64,000 bases of DNA from Legionella quinlivanii (GTDB lineage: Bacteria > Pseudomonadota > Gammaproteobacteria > Legionellales > Legionellaceae), in the NCBI RefSeq assembly GCF_003265995.1, contig NZ_MVJN01000002.1, forward strand, positions 124,001-188,000. The letters are read 5' to 3'. The notes under the pieces are model-generated. The model did no database searches and had not been told where the DNA came from. It saw only the letters and a list, made by a program, of their open reading frames with translations. Made by a program: the position numbers and the translations under genes. Positions 15,109 through 24,444 of this stretch are shown here, piece by piece. The stretch's first letter is position 1. Each line of letters opens with the position of its first letter.

Positions 15109-17835
15109 CTAGGCACTGATAGTATAACTGCAAGCATGCTCGTACCAATGATCCGTTGGTGTGGGCTCCTTTTGAGAATTAATCTTCCAATAATCCGTGG
15201 TGGAATCTATTTCCTGTAACTCACCCTCTCGAACGATATGCTGCAAGGGCTCTTCTCCATTTTTCAGGGATTCACAAAGTCTGGTCAAAGCCGCCCAGGC
15301 TTTATTTTCACAAATTTTAAGAATACGATTCACCTGATGAGGCAGCAAATCCCATTGTCCAAATAAGGCAACCTGATTCAATTCATTTTTATGTAATAAA
15401 GACTGCTCAAGTATTTTGAACTGGCGGCATAATTCATTTATATTTTTTTCAGTTTTATTTTTTAGTAATTCGACAAAGATACGAAATAAAATATGAGTTT
15501 CTCCCTTAATCAAACTCAAACTATGCAAGGCGCGTAATGGGGAATGAGCAGAGTTCGCATGCCGTCCGTCTTTATATAAGCTTAAATCACTGCTTTTTTT
15601 TATCCATCCATAGGGAATGTCCAGGAATATAGGATAAATCGATTGAAAAATTCGCATGTTGGTTTTAACTGCTTTCTTCTCGATGACTTTAGGGAGTTGG
15701 CTATCAAATAGCCCGCCTGAATTTTTTGATGTCTTTACAGGGTCTTTTTTCTCGATTTCAACATCTGTGAAATACATATCCCTTAATTGTTCAATTTTTT
15801 TAGCACATATACCCTGGCTCAAGCCAAGTTTTGCCAACTCTTCAAACCAGTCATGATTACCTCTGAAACAGCTGTAATAAATAGCTTCCTCGATACCAGA
15901 AAATTTTACATGCAAGTATTCTGCATTTTCAGCTCCGTTTTCAGAAAATTGATACCGGGTATCGATATAGCGTTTAGCAGCCTTATAGCCTTTTTTGAAT
16001 AATTTATCCTGATCCTCTGCAGAGATATCAAATTGGGTCGCGCTCACATTCCCAATAGGAATAAGCACAGTTTGTCCACTATAATGCAACAATTTCAAAC
16101 GGTCCTGTTCCCATCCGCTGACAGGGTCCCGTACCCCGGTGAGCAGGCCATAAATCCAGTTCCATAAAAAATTTTCTCTATAAATACGATGGACAAACCG
16201 ATTCAAAATCCTGCGCTCCGGTCCATTATCAAATTGGAAAGCTACCAGTTTCAGGCAATTCTCATGTTCAGATTTTAAAAAAGTAGTTTTATCATCGCTA
16301 AAGGCTTCTGTAGGCAGATTACTCAAAATTCCGCCATCGTTATAGGTATTTCCATCCGGCAGCAAGGTCGGCTTAAAAACAATAGGGAAACTGGACGACA
16401 TAGCCCCCGCTTTACTAACCTCTTTGTGCGGCGAATGCTCATAGGAAAAATAAACTGTCTTTCTTTTTTCTTTATTCGTTGCCGTTACGATAAGCTCTTC
16501 GCCCAAACAACAATCAGGATACCCTTCTTTTAAGCGCTTTAAGGATTCAAAACTTATCACCCCTCGTTCAAAAACCTGATTGCGTAAGGCTTTGGCTTCT
16601 GCTTTGCCTGCAATCAGCTCATAATCGTATAAAATCTGATCTACTTTTTTGATAATCATGAAATCCAGTGCTGCTTTTAAGGCATCTGTATCCGAAATCC
16701 CTGAGCTGTCAATATTATAATGGACAATGTTTTCCTCCTTAAACTGCTGAAAGAAAGTAAGAATCTCTGACCATGAATATCCGAGATAACACAGAATCGC
16801 CATAATGGCACCAGCAGAACTACCCGCGAATTTACTGGGCTGTATTCCACTGTCCTGGAACGCTTTATAAGCGCCGACATGCGCAAAAATTTTCGCTCCT
16901 CCCCCGCAAAAGACCATCGTGTCAATTTCAGGGCGTTTTTCAATTATTAATATTTCTCCTGTATCCGGATGCTGGAATACTTCTGCTTTATCTTTTTTTA
17001 AGACAGGGCGGAACGTATTGGGTTTGGACCGCTTTTTTTCAGGCTTTACAGACTCTTTTTTGTCCGTGTAAATGTTTACCAGCCGTTGCCATAAGCGCAG
17101 ATACCAGGCAGGAGCAGTAATAAAGCGCTCCACCTTTCGGTATTCATACATGGCTTTCATACGCTTTTTAGGGTCTCTGACATGGATTGAAAAAGGATGC
17201 GGTGAATTTAGGATAGAATCGTATTCCTGATTTTCAATATCCAGAGAGGAGAGACTTTCCACCATATCATCCGTTAATCGGAGACGCTTGGTATTTAATA
17301 GGGGTTCTTCCTGCGGATCGCCTGGCTGATGATATTTGTTGATTTGTTTTGTGGTGCAAAATTGATTTAATCCAACTAGCAAACCGTATTGCCCCTTGCA
17401 AATTTCCAAACCATTAAGCTGATAATCAAAAGTAAGTTCTACAGGGGATAAAGGCCATTGATATGATTTTTTTCGATAAAATATCCAATTGACAATTCTA
17501 CCCCACCAACTTAAACCTACCTCCGCAGTATAGCCTCGGTAATCGGTAGTGGCGGCGTCGCTTAAAAAAGCTCGGTGGGCATTGTTAGCATGGGATTTCC
17601 AAAACCAATGGTTGAATTTTTTGCGTGATTTGTCGCTTAGGCCATTGTAATCAATTATTATTTTTTCTTCATCGAATAAGTAATCCGCTAAAGAAAACTG
17701 ATCATCGGGTGGTTGCCCGTTAATACGTAGCCATCCATAGTATGCAATCAAAACAAACTTTTTTAATAATTGGCTATTGGGGTGAAAGACACTGTTTTGA
17801 GAAATCAATTCCTTCAATACCTGGTCTCTGTCCAT
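15109..17835 (-). CDS. vpdC: Patatin-like phospholipase, VpdC homologue
   Basis: 908-aa protein with a central patatin domain (about residues 305-560): oxyanion-hole GGGAK at 311-315, nucleophile Ser340 in G-S-S-A-G (338-342) and catalytic Asp500 in NDGG. The catalytic dyad is intact. Large N-terminal (about 300 aa) and C-terminal (about 340 aa) regions flank it. Size, architecture and position beside pyrF/lapB match VpdC of L. pneumophila, a Dot/Icm effector that acts as a phospholipase A in the host cell, where ubiquitin activates it. The start ATG has an AAAGGAT ribosome-binding site. The C-terminus ends polar (TDHWYEHACSYTISA). Confidence 0.8.
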   Translation of the reverse strand: MDRDQVLKELISQNSVFHPNSQLLKKFVLIAYYGWLRINGQPPDDQFSLADYLFDEEKIIIDYNGLSDKSRKKFNHWFWKSHANNAHRAFLSDAATTDYRGYTAEVGLSWWGRIVNWIFYRKKSYQWPLSPVELTFDYQLNGLEICKGQYGLLVGLNQFCTTKQINKYHQPGDPQEEPLLNTKRLRLTDDMVESLSSLDIENQEYDSILNSPHPFSIHVRDPKKRMKAMYEYRKVERFITAPAWYLRLWQRLVNIYTDKKESVKPEKKRSKPNTFRPVLKKDKAEVFQHPDTGEILIIEKRPEIDTMVFCGGGAKIFAHVGAYKAFQDSGIQPSKFAGSSAGAIMAILCYLGYSWSEILTFFQQFKEENIVHYNIDSSGISDTDALKAALDFMIIKKVDQILYDYELIAGKAEAKALRNQVFERGVISFESLKRLKEGYPDCCLGEELIVTATNKEKRKTVYFSYEHSPHKEVSKAGAMSSSFPIVFKPTLLPDGNTYNDGGILSNLPTEAFSDDKTTFLKSEHENCLKLVAFQFDNGPERRILNRFVHRIYRENFLWNWIYGLLTGVRDPVSGWEQDRLKLLHYSGQTVLIPIGNVSATQFDISAEDQDKLFKKGYKAAKRYIDTRYQFSENGAENAEYLHVKFSGIEEAIYYSCFRGNHDWFEELAKLGLSQGICAKKIEQLRDMYFTDVEIEKKDPVKTSKNSGGLFDSQLPKVIEKKAVKTNMRIFQSIYPIFLDIPYGWIKKSSDLSLYKDGRHANSAHSPLRALHSLSLIKGETHILFRIFVELLKNKTEKNINELCRQFKILEQSLLHKNELNQVALFGQWDLLPHQVNRILKICENKAWAALTRLCESLKNGEEPLQHIVREGELQEIDSTTDYWKINSQKEPTPTDHWYEHACSYTISA

Positions 17836-18006
17836 AGAGTAATCCTTTACTTAAGATGAGCTTTGATATCTGTAAATTCCAGGTTCTATTGATCCTGCCC
17901 AGTTGCTAAGCTGCTTATCTAATTTATAACTAGCATACTTTTTGTCAGAAATGAATAGCTAAATGACCAGGATTACTGAACATTCGCACAAAAACGGAAA
18001 GATATA

Positions 18007-18031
18007 CCTTGATACAGCAGGTGTATCAAGG
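18007..18031 (-). terminator. Hairpin downstream of pyrF
   Basis: CCTTGATAC (18007-18015) and GTATCAAGG (18023-18031) form a perfect 9-bp stem with a 7-nt loop, 17 bp beyond the pyrF stop. The following bases on the minus strand (TATATCTTT) are moderately U-rich. Likely terminator of the rpsA-side minus-strand gene block. Confidence 0.6.
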
Positions 18032-18047
18032 TTAATTTTATGACAGA

Positions 18048-18737
18048 CTAGCCGATTTCCTGCAGAATGGCTTCAACGACTCTCGCGGGATTCGCTGCTC
18101 TGGTTATAGGGCGCCCCACCACTAAAAAATCGCTCCCTAGCCTGCTTGCTTCGAGTGGAGTGACTACCCGGCTTTGATCATCCCGAGAGTTCAAATCCAG
18201 CCGAACACCGGGCGTTACCGTAAGAAAAGATTTTCCACAAAGTCCCTTTATCTCAGGAACCTCGAAAGCCGAACAGACAACACCATCGACACCGGACTCA
18301 CTGGCCATGCTGGCCAGACGCTGAACATGGCTATTTATCGACTCTGGAATGCCCAAAGCAGAAAAGCTATTATCATTCATACTGGTTAATACAGTCACGG
18401 CAATTAATAAAGGTCTGTTCCTGCCCTCTTCCAAAGCCTCTCTCGCCGCTTGCATCATCTGGCTTCCGCCACTGGCATGAGCATTGATCATCCATACCCC
18501 AAGCTGGGCAGCCGCGCGGCAGGCCTGAGCCACCGTATTGGGAATATCATGAAACTTTAAATCAAGAAAAACCTTATATCCCTTATTAACCAGAGTATGC
18601 ACGAATTCCGTGCCAAATAAGGTAAACATTTCACTGCCCACCTTAACAGCACATCGACCTGGGTCGAGCTGCTCTACCAGATTCAAGGCATCCTGCCTGG
18701 TATCAAAATCCAGCGCGACAATTAATTGAGCTGACAT
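18048..18737 (-). CDS. pyrF: Orotidine-5'-phosphate decarboxylase
   Basis: Last step of UMP synthesis. The 229-aa protein carries the family signature FLDLKFHDIPNTV (K-x-x-D catalytic set, about residues 60-72), an N-terminal ALDF segment and the phosphate-binding loop FLVVGRPITRAANP near the C-terminus. Position 3' of lapAB is as in E. coli, except that an aminotransferase gene separates it from lapB here. The gap to that gene is 1 bp. Confidence 0.96.
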   Translation of the reverse strand: MSAQLIVALDFDTRQDALNLVEQLDPGRCAVKVGSEMFTLFGTEFVHTLVNKGYKVFLDLKFHDIPNTVAQACRAAAQLGVWMINAHASGGSQMMQAAREALEEGRNRPLLIAVTVLTSMNDNSFSALGIPESINSHVQRLASMASESGVDGVVCSAFEVPEIKGLCGKSFLTVTPGVRLDLNSRDDQSRVVTPLEASRLGSDFLVVGRPITRAANPARVVEAILQEIG

Positions 18738-18738
18738 T

Positions 18739-19851
18739 TTAGGCCATCACCTCTGAAACCTGCTCCAGTGCTAGCTTCACTGCCTCAGCGACTGTTTCCT
18801 GCTCTTTCGATGTCAGATAGGGATGCATGGGTAAGCTTACCACACGTCCACTTGCCCGTTCAGAAATAGGGAAATCCCCTGTTTTATAGTTTAAGAAGGA
18901 CAATGCCGGCTGCTGATGCATTGCGATAGGATAATGAACTGCCGTGGGGATGCCTTGTTTTTGCATCGCCTGTTGAAACTCGTCACGATTATCTACTTCA
19001 ATAGTGAATTGCGCATAAACACTGGTGTTTTCTGAAGATAACTGAGGGGTTTTGACATGATCGGACAGCAGGGAAATATATCGGCTGGCCACCTGCTGTC
19101 TAAGTCGAATTTCATTAGGAAAAAGCTTCATTTTTTCTATTAAAATCGCTGCCTGGATCGTATCCATTCTGCCATTAATTCCAATACGGCGGTGGTTATA
19201 ACGAGTATTTTGCCCATGATTGCGAATTTCAATCAGGCGCTCAGCCAGAATATCATCATCAGTGAAGCAGGCCCCGGAATCACCATAGCCGCCCAAGGGC
19301 TTGGATGGGAAAAAGCTGGTGCATCCTATTGTCGACAAGGCACATGAATAGCGCCCGTGATGAGTCGCACCAAAACTTTGGGCGGCGTCTTCGATTACCG
19401 CCAAACCATAACGCTTGGCGATTGCATTAACCGCTGTTAAATCCGCACATTGGCCATACAGACTGACAGGCATAATCGCCTTGGTACGTGAGGTAATCGC
19501 TGCTTCAATTTTTTGCGGGTCGATATTGTAGGTCTGCGGATCAATATCAACAAATACTGGTTTGGCCTGACACAGGGTGATCACTTCCGCAGTGGCAAAA
19601 AAACTGAAAGGGCTGGTGATCACTTCATCACCCGGCTCAATTTCAATAGCCATTAATGCCATAAGCAAGGCGTCAGTACCACTGGCATTGACAATGACAT
19701 GCTTGACGCCGGCGAACTCTGCTAATTTTTTTTCAAGCTGGGCTATCTCTGGCCCCATTATGTACTGTCCATGATTTAACACTGCGTGTATACCTTTTAA
19801 AATATCCGCTTCAATGAGTTGATATTGCTTTTTTAAATCAATAAATTGCAT
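18739..19851 (-). CDS. DegT/DnrJ/EryC1-family sugar aminotransferase
   Basis: PLP-dependent aminotransferase of the DegT/DnrJ/EryC1/StrS family, which aminates nucleotide-linked keto-sugars for LPS or other glycans. It is 370 aa from the chosen start. Seen: NASGTDALLMAL near the N-terminus, EDAAQSFGATH, and the PLP lysine in SFFPSKPLGGYGDSGA. The open frame runs 16 codons further upstream; the ATG at 19851 (MQFIDLKKQ) has a GAGAAC ribosome-binding site and matches the usual family N-terminus. It is embedded between lapB and pyrF, suggesting coregulation with LPS quality control. The sugar substrate cannot be told. Confidence 0.88.
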   Translation of the reverse strand: MQFIDLKKQYQLIEADILKGIHAVLNHGQYIMGPEIAQLEKKLAEFAGVKHVIVNASGTDALLMALMAIEIEPGDEVITSPFSFFATAEVITLCQAKPVFVDIDPQTYNIDPQKIEAAITSRTKAIMPVSLYGQCADLTAVNAIAKRYGLAVIEDAAQSFGATHHGRYSCALSTIGCTSFFPSKPLGGYGDSGACFTDDDILAERLIEIRNHGQNTRYNHRRIGINGRMDTIQAAILIEKMKLFPNEIRLRQQVASRYISLLSDHVKTPQLSSENTSVYAQFTIEVDNRDEFQQAMQKQGIPTAVHYPIAMHQQPALSFLNYKTGDFPISERASGRVVSLPMHPYLTSKEQETVAEAVKLALEQVSEVMA

Positions 19852-19907
19852 AATGTTCTCAGTAATTTTTGTTCGTATCAGGGTCTGACGGAATTCCAAA
19901 ACTCGTC

Positions 19908-21083
19908 TTAATCACCCTCTAAACCATGCACAGGCTTCATTCTACCCCACTGTTTGCAACTTGGGCAATGCCAGTGAAGATGCTTGCCTCCAAAACCACA
20001 ATGACCGCAACGATAAACTGGCTTATTGTCCAGAAACTTGCTTGTAATATCGTATAACATTTGTAATTTGTCGCGTACTTTACCATGCGCTGTTTCAAGA
20101 TGCCAAAAAATTAATCGATTTATACCCCTGATTGAAGGGTAACTGCCCAGTTTGTCGGCTACAAAATCCACAGCAGAATCCATCTCCTTTGTGTTACGCA
20201 GGTACTCGGCAATGACGAAAATAGTCGAAGCCCGCGGATGATTCTCCAGTGTTTGCTGAAGGAACTCCACGCATTCGTCCATAATTCCCAATTCTTTGTG
20301 GCAGATTACCAGCGGCTCAATAATTTCAGTAATAAACTCAGGATCCTGCTGAGGAACCCGCTTCAATGAGCGAATCGCCTGCTTGTACCGCCCATGCTTC
20401 ATATCGAGAGAAGCTTGTAATAAGCTGGCGCGCACAGACATTTTATCAATGGCCAGTGCCTGCCTGGCGGCATTCTGAGCTTTTTCAATGGCATTATCTT
20501 TAAGCGCTTGTGTTGCAATTTCACAATAATAATGGGCTGCCTGACTATGCAAACTCTGTCCAGTGGATACTTCAAGTTTCTTGATGGTATCCAGGGCATT
20601 TTCCCAGGCTTTCTCTTGCTGATAAATAGCAAGTAAACCTTGTAAACTACAGATTTCCTTGCTGCCTCCCAGCTCCACGACTTCCAGAAAAATGCGTTCC
20701 GCACGGTCAAACACGCCAGCGCTCATATAGTCCTGACCAAGTGCGAGTAAGGCCTGTTTTCGATCAGCAAGACTTAATTGCGGTCTCGCAATCAGGTTCT
20801 GGTGAATTCTGATGGCCCGGTCAACTTCGCCGCGACGGCGGAAAAGACTGCCCAAAGCCAGATGGGTTTCAACCGTTTCACTATCAATCTCTAATAGCTT
20901 AATGAATACATCAACTGCTTTATCAGGCTGTTCGTTAAGCAGATAATTTAATCCAACGACATATTCCCTTGATAGTTTATTGTTTTGTTCAGATTTCTTA
21001 CCTGAATAATTACGGCTTGCAACCCACCAACCAGACCAGGCAGCAGCAGGTAATAACAATGGCCATAAGTTAATCATTAACAC
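19908..21083 (-). CDS. lapB: LPS assembly regulator LapB
   Basis: 391-aa inner-membrane-anchored TPR protein. It has an N-terminal membrane segment (about residues 1-20), a series of tetratricopeptide repeats through most of the length and a C-terminal rubredoxin-like zinc knuckle, C-x-x-C in YRCGHCGF and again CPSC. In E. coli LapB (YciM) promotes FtsH-dependent degradation of LpxC and so sets LPS synthesis. Length is equal to the E. coli protein (389 aa). The lapA gene lies upstream on the same strand, but about 1 kb away, separated by an inserted small gene and repeats. Confidence 0.93.
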   Translation of the reverse strand: MLMINLWPLLLPAAAWSGWWVASRNYSGKKSEQNNKLSREYVVGLNYLLNEQPDKAVDVFIKLLEIDSETVETHLALGSLFRRRGEVDRAIRIHQNLIARPQLSLADRKQALLALGQDYMSAGVFDRAERIFLEVVELGGSKEICSLQGLLAIYQQEKAWENALDTIKKLEVSTGQSLHSQAAHYYCEIATQALKDNAIEKAQNAARQALAIDKMSVRASLLQASLDMKHGRYKQAIRSLKRVPQQDPEFITEIIEPLVICHKELGIMDECVEFLQQTLENHPRASTIFVIAEYLRNTKEMDSAVDFVADKLGSYPSIRGINRLIFWHLETAHGKVRDKLQMLYDITSKFLDNKPVYRCGHCGFGGKHLHWHCPSCKQWGRMKPVHGLEGD

Positions 21084-21310
21084 ACTCCATTAATTCACTA
21101 GGTCCTGGATTTAAAGACAAGTGCTGCATTCAAAATACGTTGTTCAGAACAATGGCAATAGACTATCAAATTCAGCCCAATTAAAAAACCTTCTTAAAAG
21201 GCAAATTTATCGCTCGAATTGGCGCTGCTCAATCAAACCTAAAAACGCTCACAATGCCTTAACATTTATCACCCATAGGGATATAATACCTATTTTTAGT
21301 TAGGAGCTAA
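21084..21310. other. Non-coding stretch upstream of lapB
   Basis: I see no gene, repeat or RNA structure here. It holds the promoter side of lapB and, at its right end, a TAGGAG ribosome-binding-site remnant in front of the decayed gene copy that starts at 21311. Confidence 0.5.
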
Positions 21311-21429
21311 ATGCCCCGTCGACCCAGGCGTATTAAAAAATCCAGTAATCGGAGCTTAGATGCCCCTATGGCCAATTATTGAACCCACAGCCGAATCCAC
21401 ATCAAAAAATGGCATCAGCTCCCAAATAG
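21311..21429 (+). pseudogene. Internally deleted copy of the 156-aa gene
   Basis: This begins with a good ribosome-binding site (TTAGGAGCTAA) and an ATG; its first codons (MPRRPRRIKKSSNRSLDA) resemble the start of the intact neighbour. Its end, CAGCCGAATCCACATCA to CAGCTCCCAAATAGCC, is nearly identical to the 3' end of the intact gene at 21568-22038. About 350 bp of the middle is missing, the residual frame stops after 23 codons, and the tail is shifted by 1 bp. It is a decayed tandem duplicate. Confidence 0.65.
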
Positions 21430-21464
21430 CCACTGCCATTAAGTTAAGCTCAATTGTATATACT

Positions 21465-21550
21465 GTCATCCCCGCGATAGGCGGGGATCCATCTCTGAGC
21501 TAGCCACAATGCGGACTGAGGAATAGATTCCCGCCTTTCGCGTGGATGTC
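21465..21550. repeat. TCATCCCCGCG inverted-repeat element
   Basis: 86-bp element with complementary ends (GTCATCCCCGCG to CGCGTGGATGTC) and an internal GGGGATCCATCTCTGAG/GAGGAATAGATTCCCGCC pair. Reverse-oriented copy of 35091-35174. The flanking 30 bp on its left (CACTGCCATTAAGTTAAGC) is shared as well, so the true element is longer. Confidence 0.75.
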
Positions 21551-21567
21551 AGAATTTAGAGGTTTAA

Positions 21568-22038
21568 ATGACAATAATTAAGCAAATTAAGAAACACCGT
21601 TCTCGTCGAAGCAGTACTTCAAACTTTGATGCTATTCGTCGAATGTTAAATGAGGCTGAGACAAACTTGAGTACGAATGAGGCTCCGCGATCTTCAGATG
21701 ATAATTCCGTTATAATTGGCGTTACCGGGAGTGAGGTCACTATAACCAGAGGTAACGATACGATTCCAGCACCTGACTTTGTGACGCGATTTTGGCTAAA
21801 ACTTCCAGAAAGAGCAAATGCCAACGACCGTAATCAACTCGAGCAATTCAAAGCGGACCTTAATGAGAAACAAATTTCATATGAGAGTATTAAAGAACTA
21901 AAGGAGTCTGGCAAATCTCCTCGAAGTAAATTGGAGCGGTGTATGCTGTTCGCTTTTTGGAAGATCGATAGACCCGTTGTAAAACAAACGAATACAGCTG
22001 AATCCACTTCAGAAAAAACAGCACCAGCTCCCAAATAG
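21568..22038 (+). CDS. Small protein of unknown function
   Basis: 156 aa, not recognised. The N-terminus is strongly basic (KQIKKHRSRRSS), the centre contains a short VIIGVTGSEVTITRGND strand-like stretch and a charged helical part, and the C-terminus is Ser/Thr/Pro-rich (TAESTSEKTAPAPK). No signal peptide or membrane segment. It runs opposite to the surrounding lapA/lapB genes and next to a deleted copy of itself, which suggests a mobile or recently acquired gene. A TTTAGAGG purine patch precedes the ATG. Confidence 0.5.
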   Translation: MTIIKQIKKHRSRRSSTSNFDAIRRMLNEAETNLSTNEAPRSSDDNSVIIGVTGSEVTITRGNDTIPAPDFVTRFWLKLPERANANDRNQLEQFKADLNEKQISYESIKELKESGKSPRSKLERCMLFAFWKIDRPVVKQTNTAESTSEKTAPAPK

Positions 22039-22144
22039 CCCCATCGCTATATCCATATGATTGCCCTCCACAAGACCTGATTTACTCTGATTTGGAGGGC
22101 TTAGCTTATGGTAATTTGCGGACGCTTGCATCACTTAGCAGACT

Positions 22145-22435
22145 CTAGTGTTGATCTTTTAGAGGGATATCTCGCAGGTTTTTGATTTCCTTTTCAGTGA
22201 GCCTGAGTTGATTGCGCATTTTTGAAAATTCAACTTTCAGGCGCCAATACTTGCCTAGTGCAAGGAAAAAACCAATGACAAGCCCCAAAGCTAGCATTAT
22301 TGCCATTAACACGGCTATTGGCATGCTAAAGGTCTTTACGTATAAATTGATCGGCACGGAACTCGCGTTTAGAGCTGCAAATGTCACACCTACAATTATA
22401 AGAATTAAATAAACAAAAAACATAAGTAAACGCAT
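22145..22435 (-). CDS. lapA: LapA-family membrane protein
   Basis: 96-aa inner-membrane protein with two hydrophobic segments (about residues 3-25 and 38-62) and a charged cytoplasmic tail with a short coiled-coil-like stretch. It contains the DUF1049 pattern NASSVPINLY. LapA (YciS) works with LapB in LPS assembly. In E. coli ihfB lies between rpsA and lapA; here only 165 bp separate the two genes and ihfB is absent from this place. Confidence 0.85.
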   Translation of the reverse strand: MRLLMFFVYLILIIVGVTFAALNASSVPINLYVKTFSMPIAVLMAIMLALGLVIGFFLALGKYWRLKVEFSKMRNQLRLTEKEIKNLRDIPLKDQH

Positions 22436-22560
22436 TTTTATTTACCTTCCTATGCAAACAATGCATAAATTTACGAAGTATTATCATCCCTCGCAGGAGG
22501 ACAATCAAGTCTTGGCATGGAACATATCAAAACCTGATTAAGAATTGTATAAATAAAAAA

Positions 22561-22586
22561 AAAGCGTAGTTAAACTACGCTTTTTT
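22561..22586. terminator. Bidirectional terminator after rpsA
   Basis: GCGTAGT (22564-22570), 3-nt loop, ACTACGC (22574-22580), with an A-tract of about nine before and six T after. A rho-independent terminator in both orientations; for rpsA on the minus strand the A-tract becomes the U-run. Confidence 0.9.
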
Positions 22587-22600
22587 ACTGGCACAAAGAA

Positions 22601-24274
22601 TTAATCTTTGGTTGCCATTTTTTCTTTAAGCAGATCACCAAGAGTTGTCGAAGCAACTTCTCCACTTCTGGAGTATTTCTTGATGGCTTCAGCTTGTTCC
22701 TGAGCATCTTTGGCTTTAACAGAAAGGGCAATGCTGCGATTTTTCTTATCAACATTGATAATTTTCGCTTCGATTTCATCGCCTTCCTTGCAGAAATGGC
22801 TGGCATCATCTACACGATCTTCAGATAACTCATTCGCGCGAATAGTACCATAGATTTCTGGAGCCAATTCAACAGTCACATTTTTAGCGTCAACGGCAGT
22901 AACACGACCTTTGACAACGCTTCCTTTGGTAAACTCATCAACAAAGCTTGAGAAGTTATCACTTTCAAGTTGTTTCAGGCCCAGAGAAATACGCTCTCTT
23001 TCTGCGTCAATGGCTAAAATAACTGCTTCCAGCTCTTGTCCTTTCTTGAATTGCTTGACAGCTTCTTCACCAGGAATAGTCCAGGAAATGTCAGACAGGT
23101 GAACCAATCCATCAATATCGCCATCCAGACCAATGAAGATTCCGAAGTCAGTAATAGAACGGATTTTTCCGCTGACTTTCTGACCTTTGCTATGGCTTTG
23201 GGAGAACTGGTGCCAGGGATTGCCGACACATTGTTTCATACCCAGAGAAATACGACGTCTTTCTTCGTCGATCTCAAGTACCATCACGTCAACTAAATCG
23301 CCCATTGAAACGACTTTGCTTGGGTGAACGTTTTTGTTAGTCCAATCCATTTCAGACATGTGAACCAGACCTTCAACGCCCTCTTCGATTTCAACGAAAC
23401 AACCGTAATCGGTAATGTTGGTGACTTTACCTTGCAGTTTTTTACCGACAGGATAGCGATCAACCAGGTCAACCCAAGGATCATTACCTAACTGCTTCAT
23501 ACCTAAAGATACGCGATTACGTTCGCTGTCAAAGCTTAATACTTTAACTTTGACATCCTGACCTACAGTCAGTAATTCGGCTGGGTGCTTAACTCGCTTC
23601 CAGGAGATATCAGTGATATGCAGAAGACCATCAATACCGCCGAGATCAATGAATGCACCGTAGTCAGTAAGGTTTTTAACGATACCGTTAAGAATTTGAC
23701 CATCATGCAGTGACTCAAGCAAGGCCTGACGATCAGCGCTGCTTTCTTCTTCTACAACAGCGCGACGTGAAACGACAATATTATTGCGCTTCAGGTCCAT
23801 TTTAATCACTTTAAATTCTAATTCTTTGCCTTCCAGGTAAGAAGGATCGCGAACAGGTCTGACATCTACCAAAGATCCTGGTAAAAATGCGCGGATTGTA
23901 CCAATCTCAACTGTGAAACCACCCTTGACTTTGCCCGAAATTAAACCAGTAACGGTTTCATTGTTTTCGTGACATTTCGACAGCTTGCGCCAGGCTTCCT
24001 GACGTTTGGCCTTTTCTCTTGATAACAGAGTTTCGCCATAGCCGTCTTCCACTGAATCAAGAGCTACTTCGACCGTATCACCGATGTTAATTTCCAATTG
24101 ACCATTTTTATCGTGGAACTCTTCAACAGCGACAATACCTTCGGATTTTAAGCCAGCATTTAATGTGACAAAATCGTCGTCGATACCGATAACTTTTGCA
24201 GTGATAATTGCGCCAGGGTAAAATTGCGCACCAGCGATACTTTGTTCAAATAATTCTTTGAAACTTTCAGACAT
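22601..24274 (-). CDS. rpsA: 30S ribosomal protein S1
   Basis: 557 aa, the same length as E. coli S1, which brings mRNA to the 30S subunit. Six S1 (OB-fold) repeats can be followed, with typical G-x-V-x-x-x-T-D-Y-G-x-F-V/I and [20 protein letters not shown] units. The longer open frame begins 21 codons upstream; the ATG at 24274 ([12 protein letters not shown]) has an AAAGAG ribosome-binding site and gives the family N-terminus. Conserved position downstream of cmk. Confidence 0.97.
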   Translation of the reverse strand: MSESFKELFEQSIAGAQFYPGAIITAKVIGIDDDFVTLNAGLKSEGIVAVEEFHDKNGQLEINIGDTVEVALDSVEDGYGETLLSREKAKRQEAWRKLSKCHENNETVTGLISGKVKGGFTVEIGTIRAFLPGSLVDVRPVRDPSYLEGKELEFKVIKMDLKRNNIVVSRRAVVEEESSADRQALLESLHDGQILNGIVKNLTDYGAFIDLGGIDGLLHITDISWKRVKHPAELLTVGQDVKVKVLSFDSERNRVSLGMKQLGNDPWVDLVDRYPVGKKLQGKVTNITDYGCFVEIEEGVEGLVHMSEMDWTNKNVHPSKVVSMGDLVDVMVLEIDEERRRISLGMKQCVGNPWHQFSQSHSKGQKVSGKIRSITDFGIFIGLDGDIDGLVHLSDISWTIPGEEAVKQFKKGQELEAVILAIDAERERISLGLKQLESDNFSSFVDEFTKGSVVKGRVTAVDAKNVTVELAPEIYGTIRANELSEDRVDDASHFCKEGDEIEAKIINVDKKNRSIALSVKAKDAQEQAEAIKKYSRSGEVASTTLGDLLKEKMATKD

Positions 24275-24444
24275 GTTAATAAACTCTTTAGTAAAAAAAT
24301 GAAAGTGTAATTCCGAATTACCCTTCCCCCCATACAAACTGTTTGTAACTATCTTACAAACACTGGACTAAGCATAAGCAGCTTTTTGCCAATATGCAAA
24401 TAATCCCTTCTTATTCGATCAGGTTGTTGAAATAATGACCCAAT

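Noticed and set aside
21121-21303. 60-codon open frame upstream of the decayed gene
   Set aside because: Weak start context, no ribosome-binding site, and composition like random sequence; it lies in a non-coding stretch.
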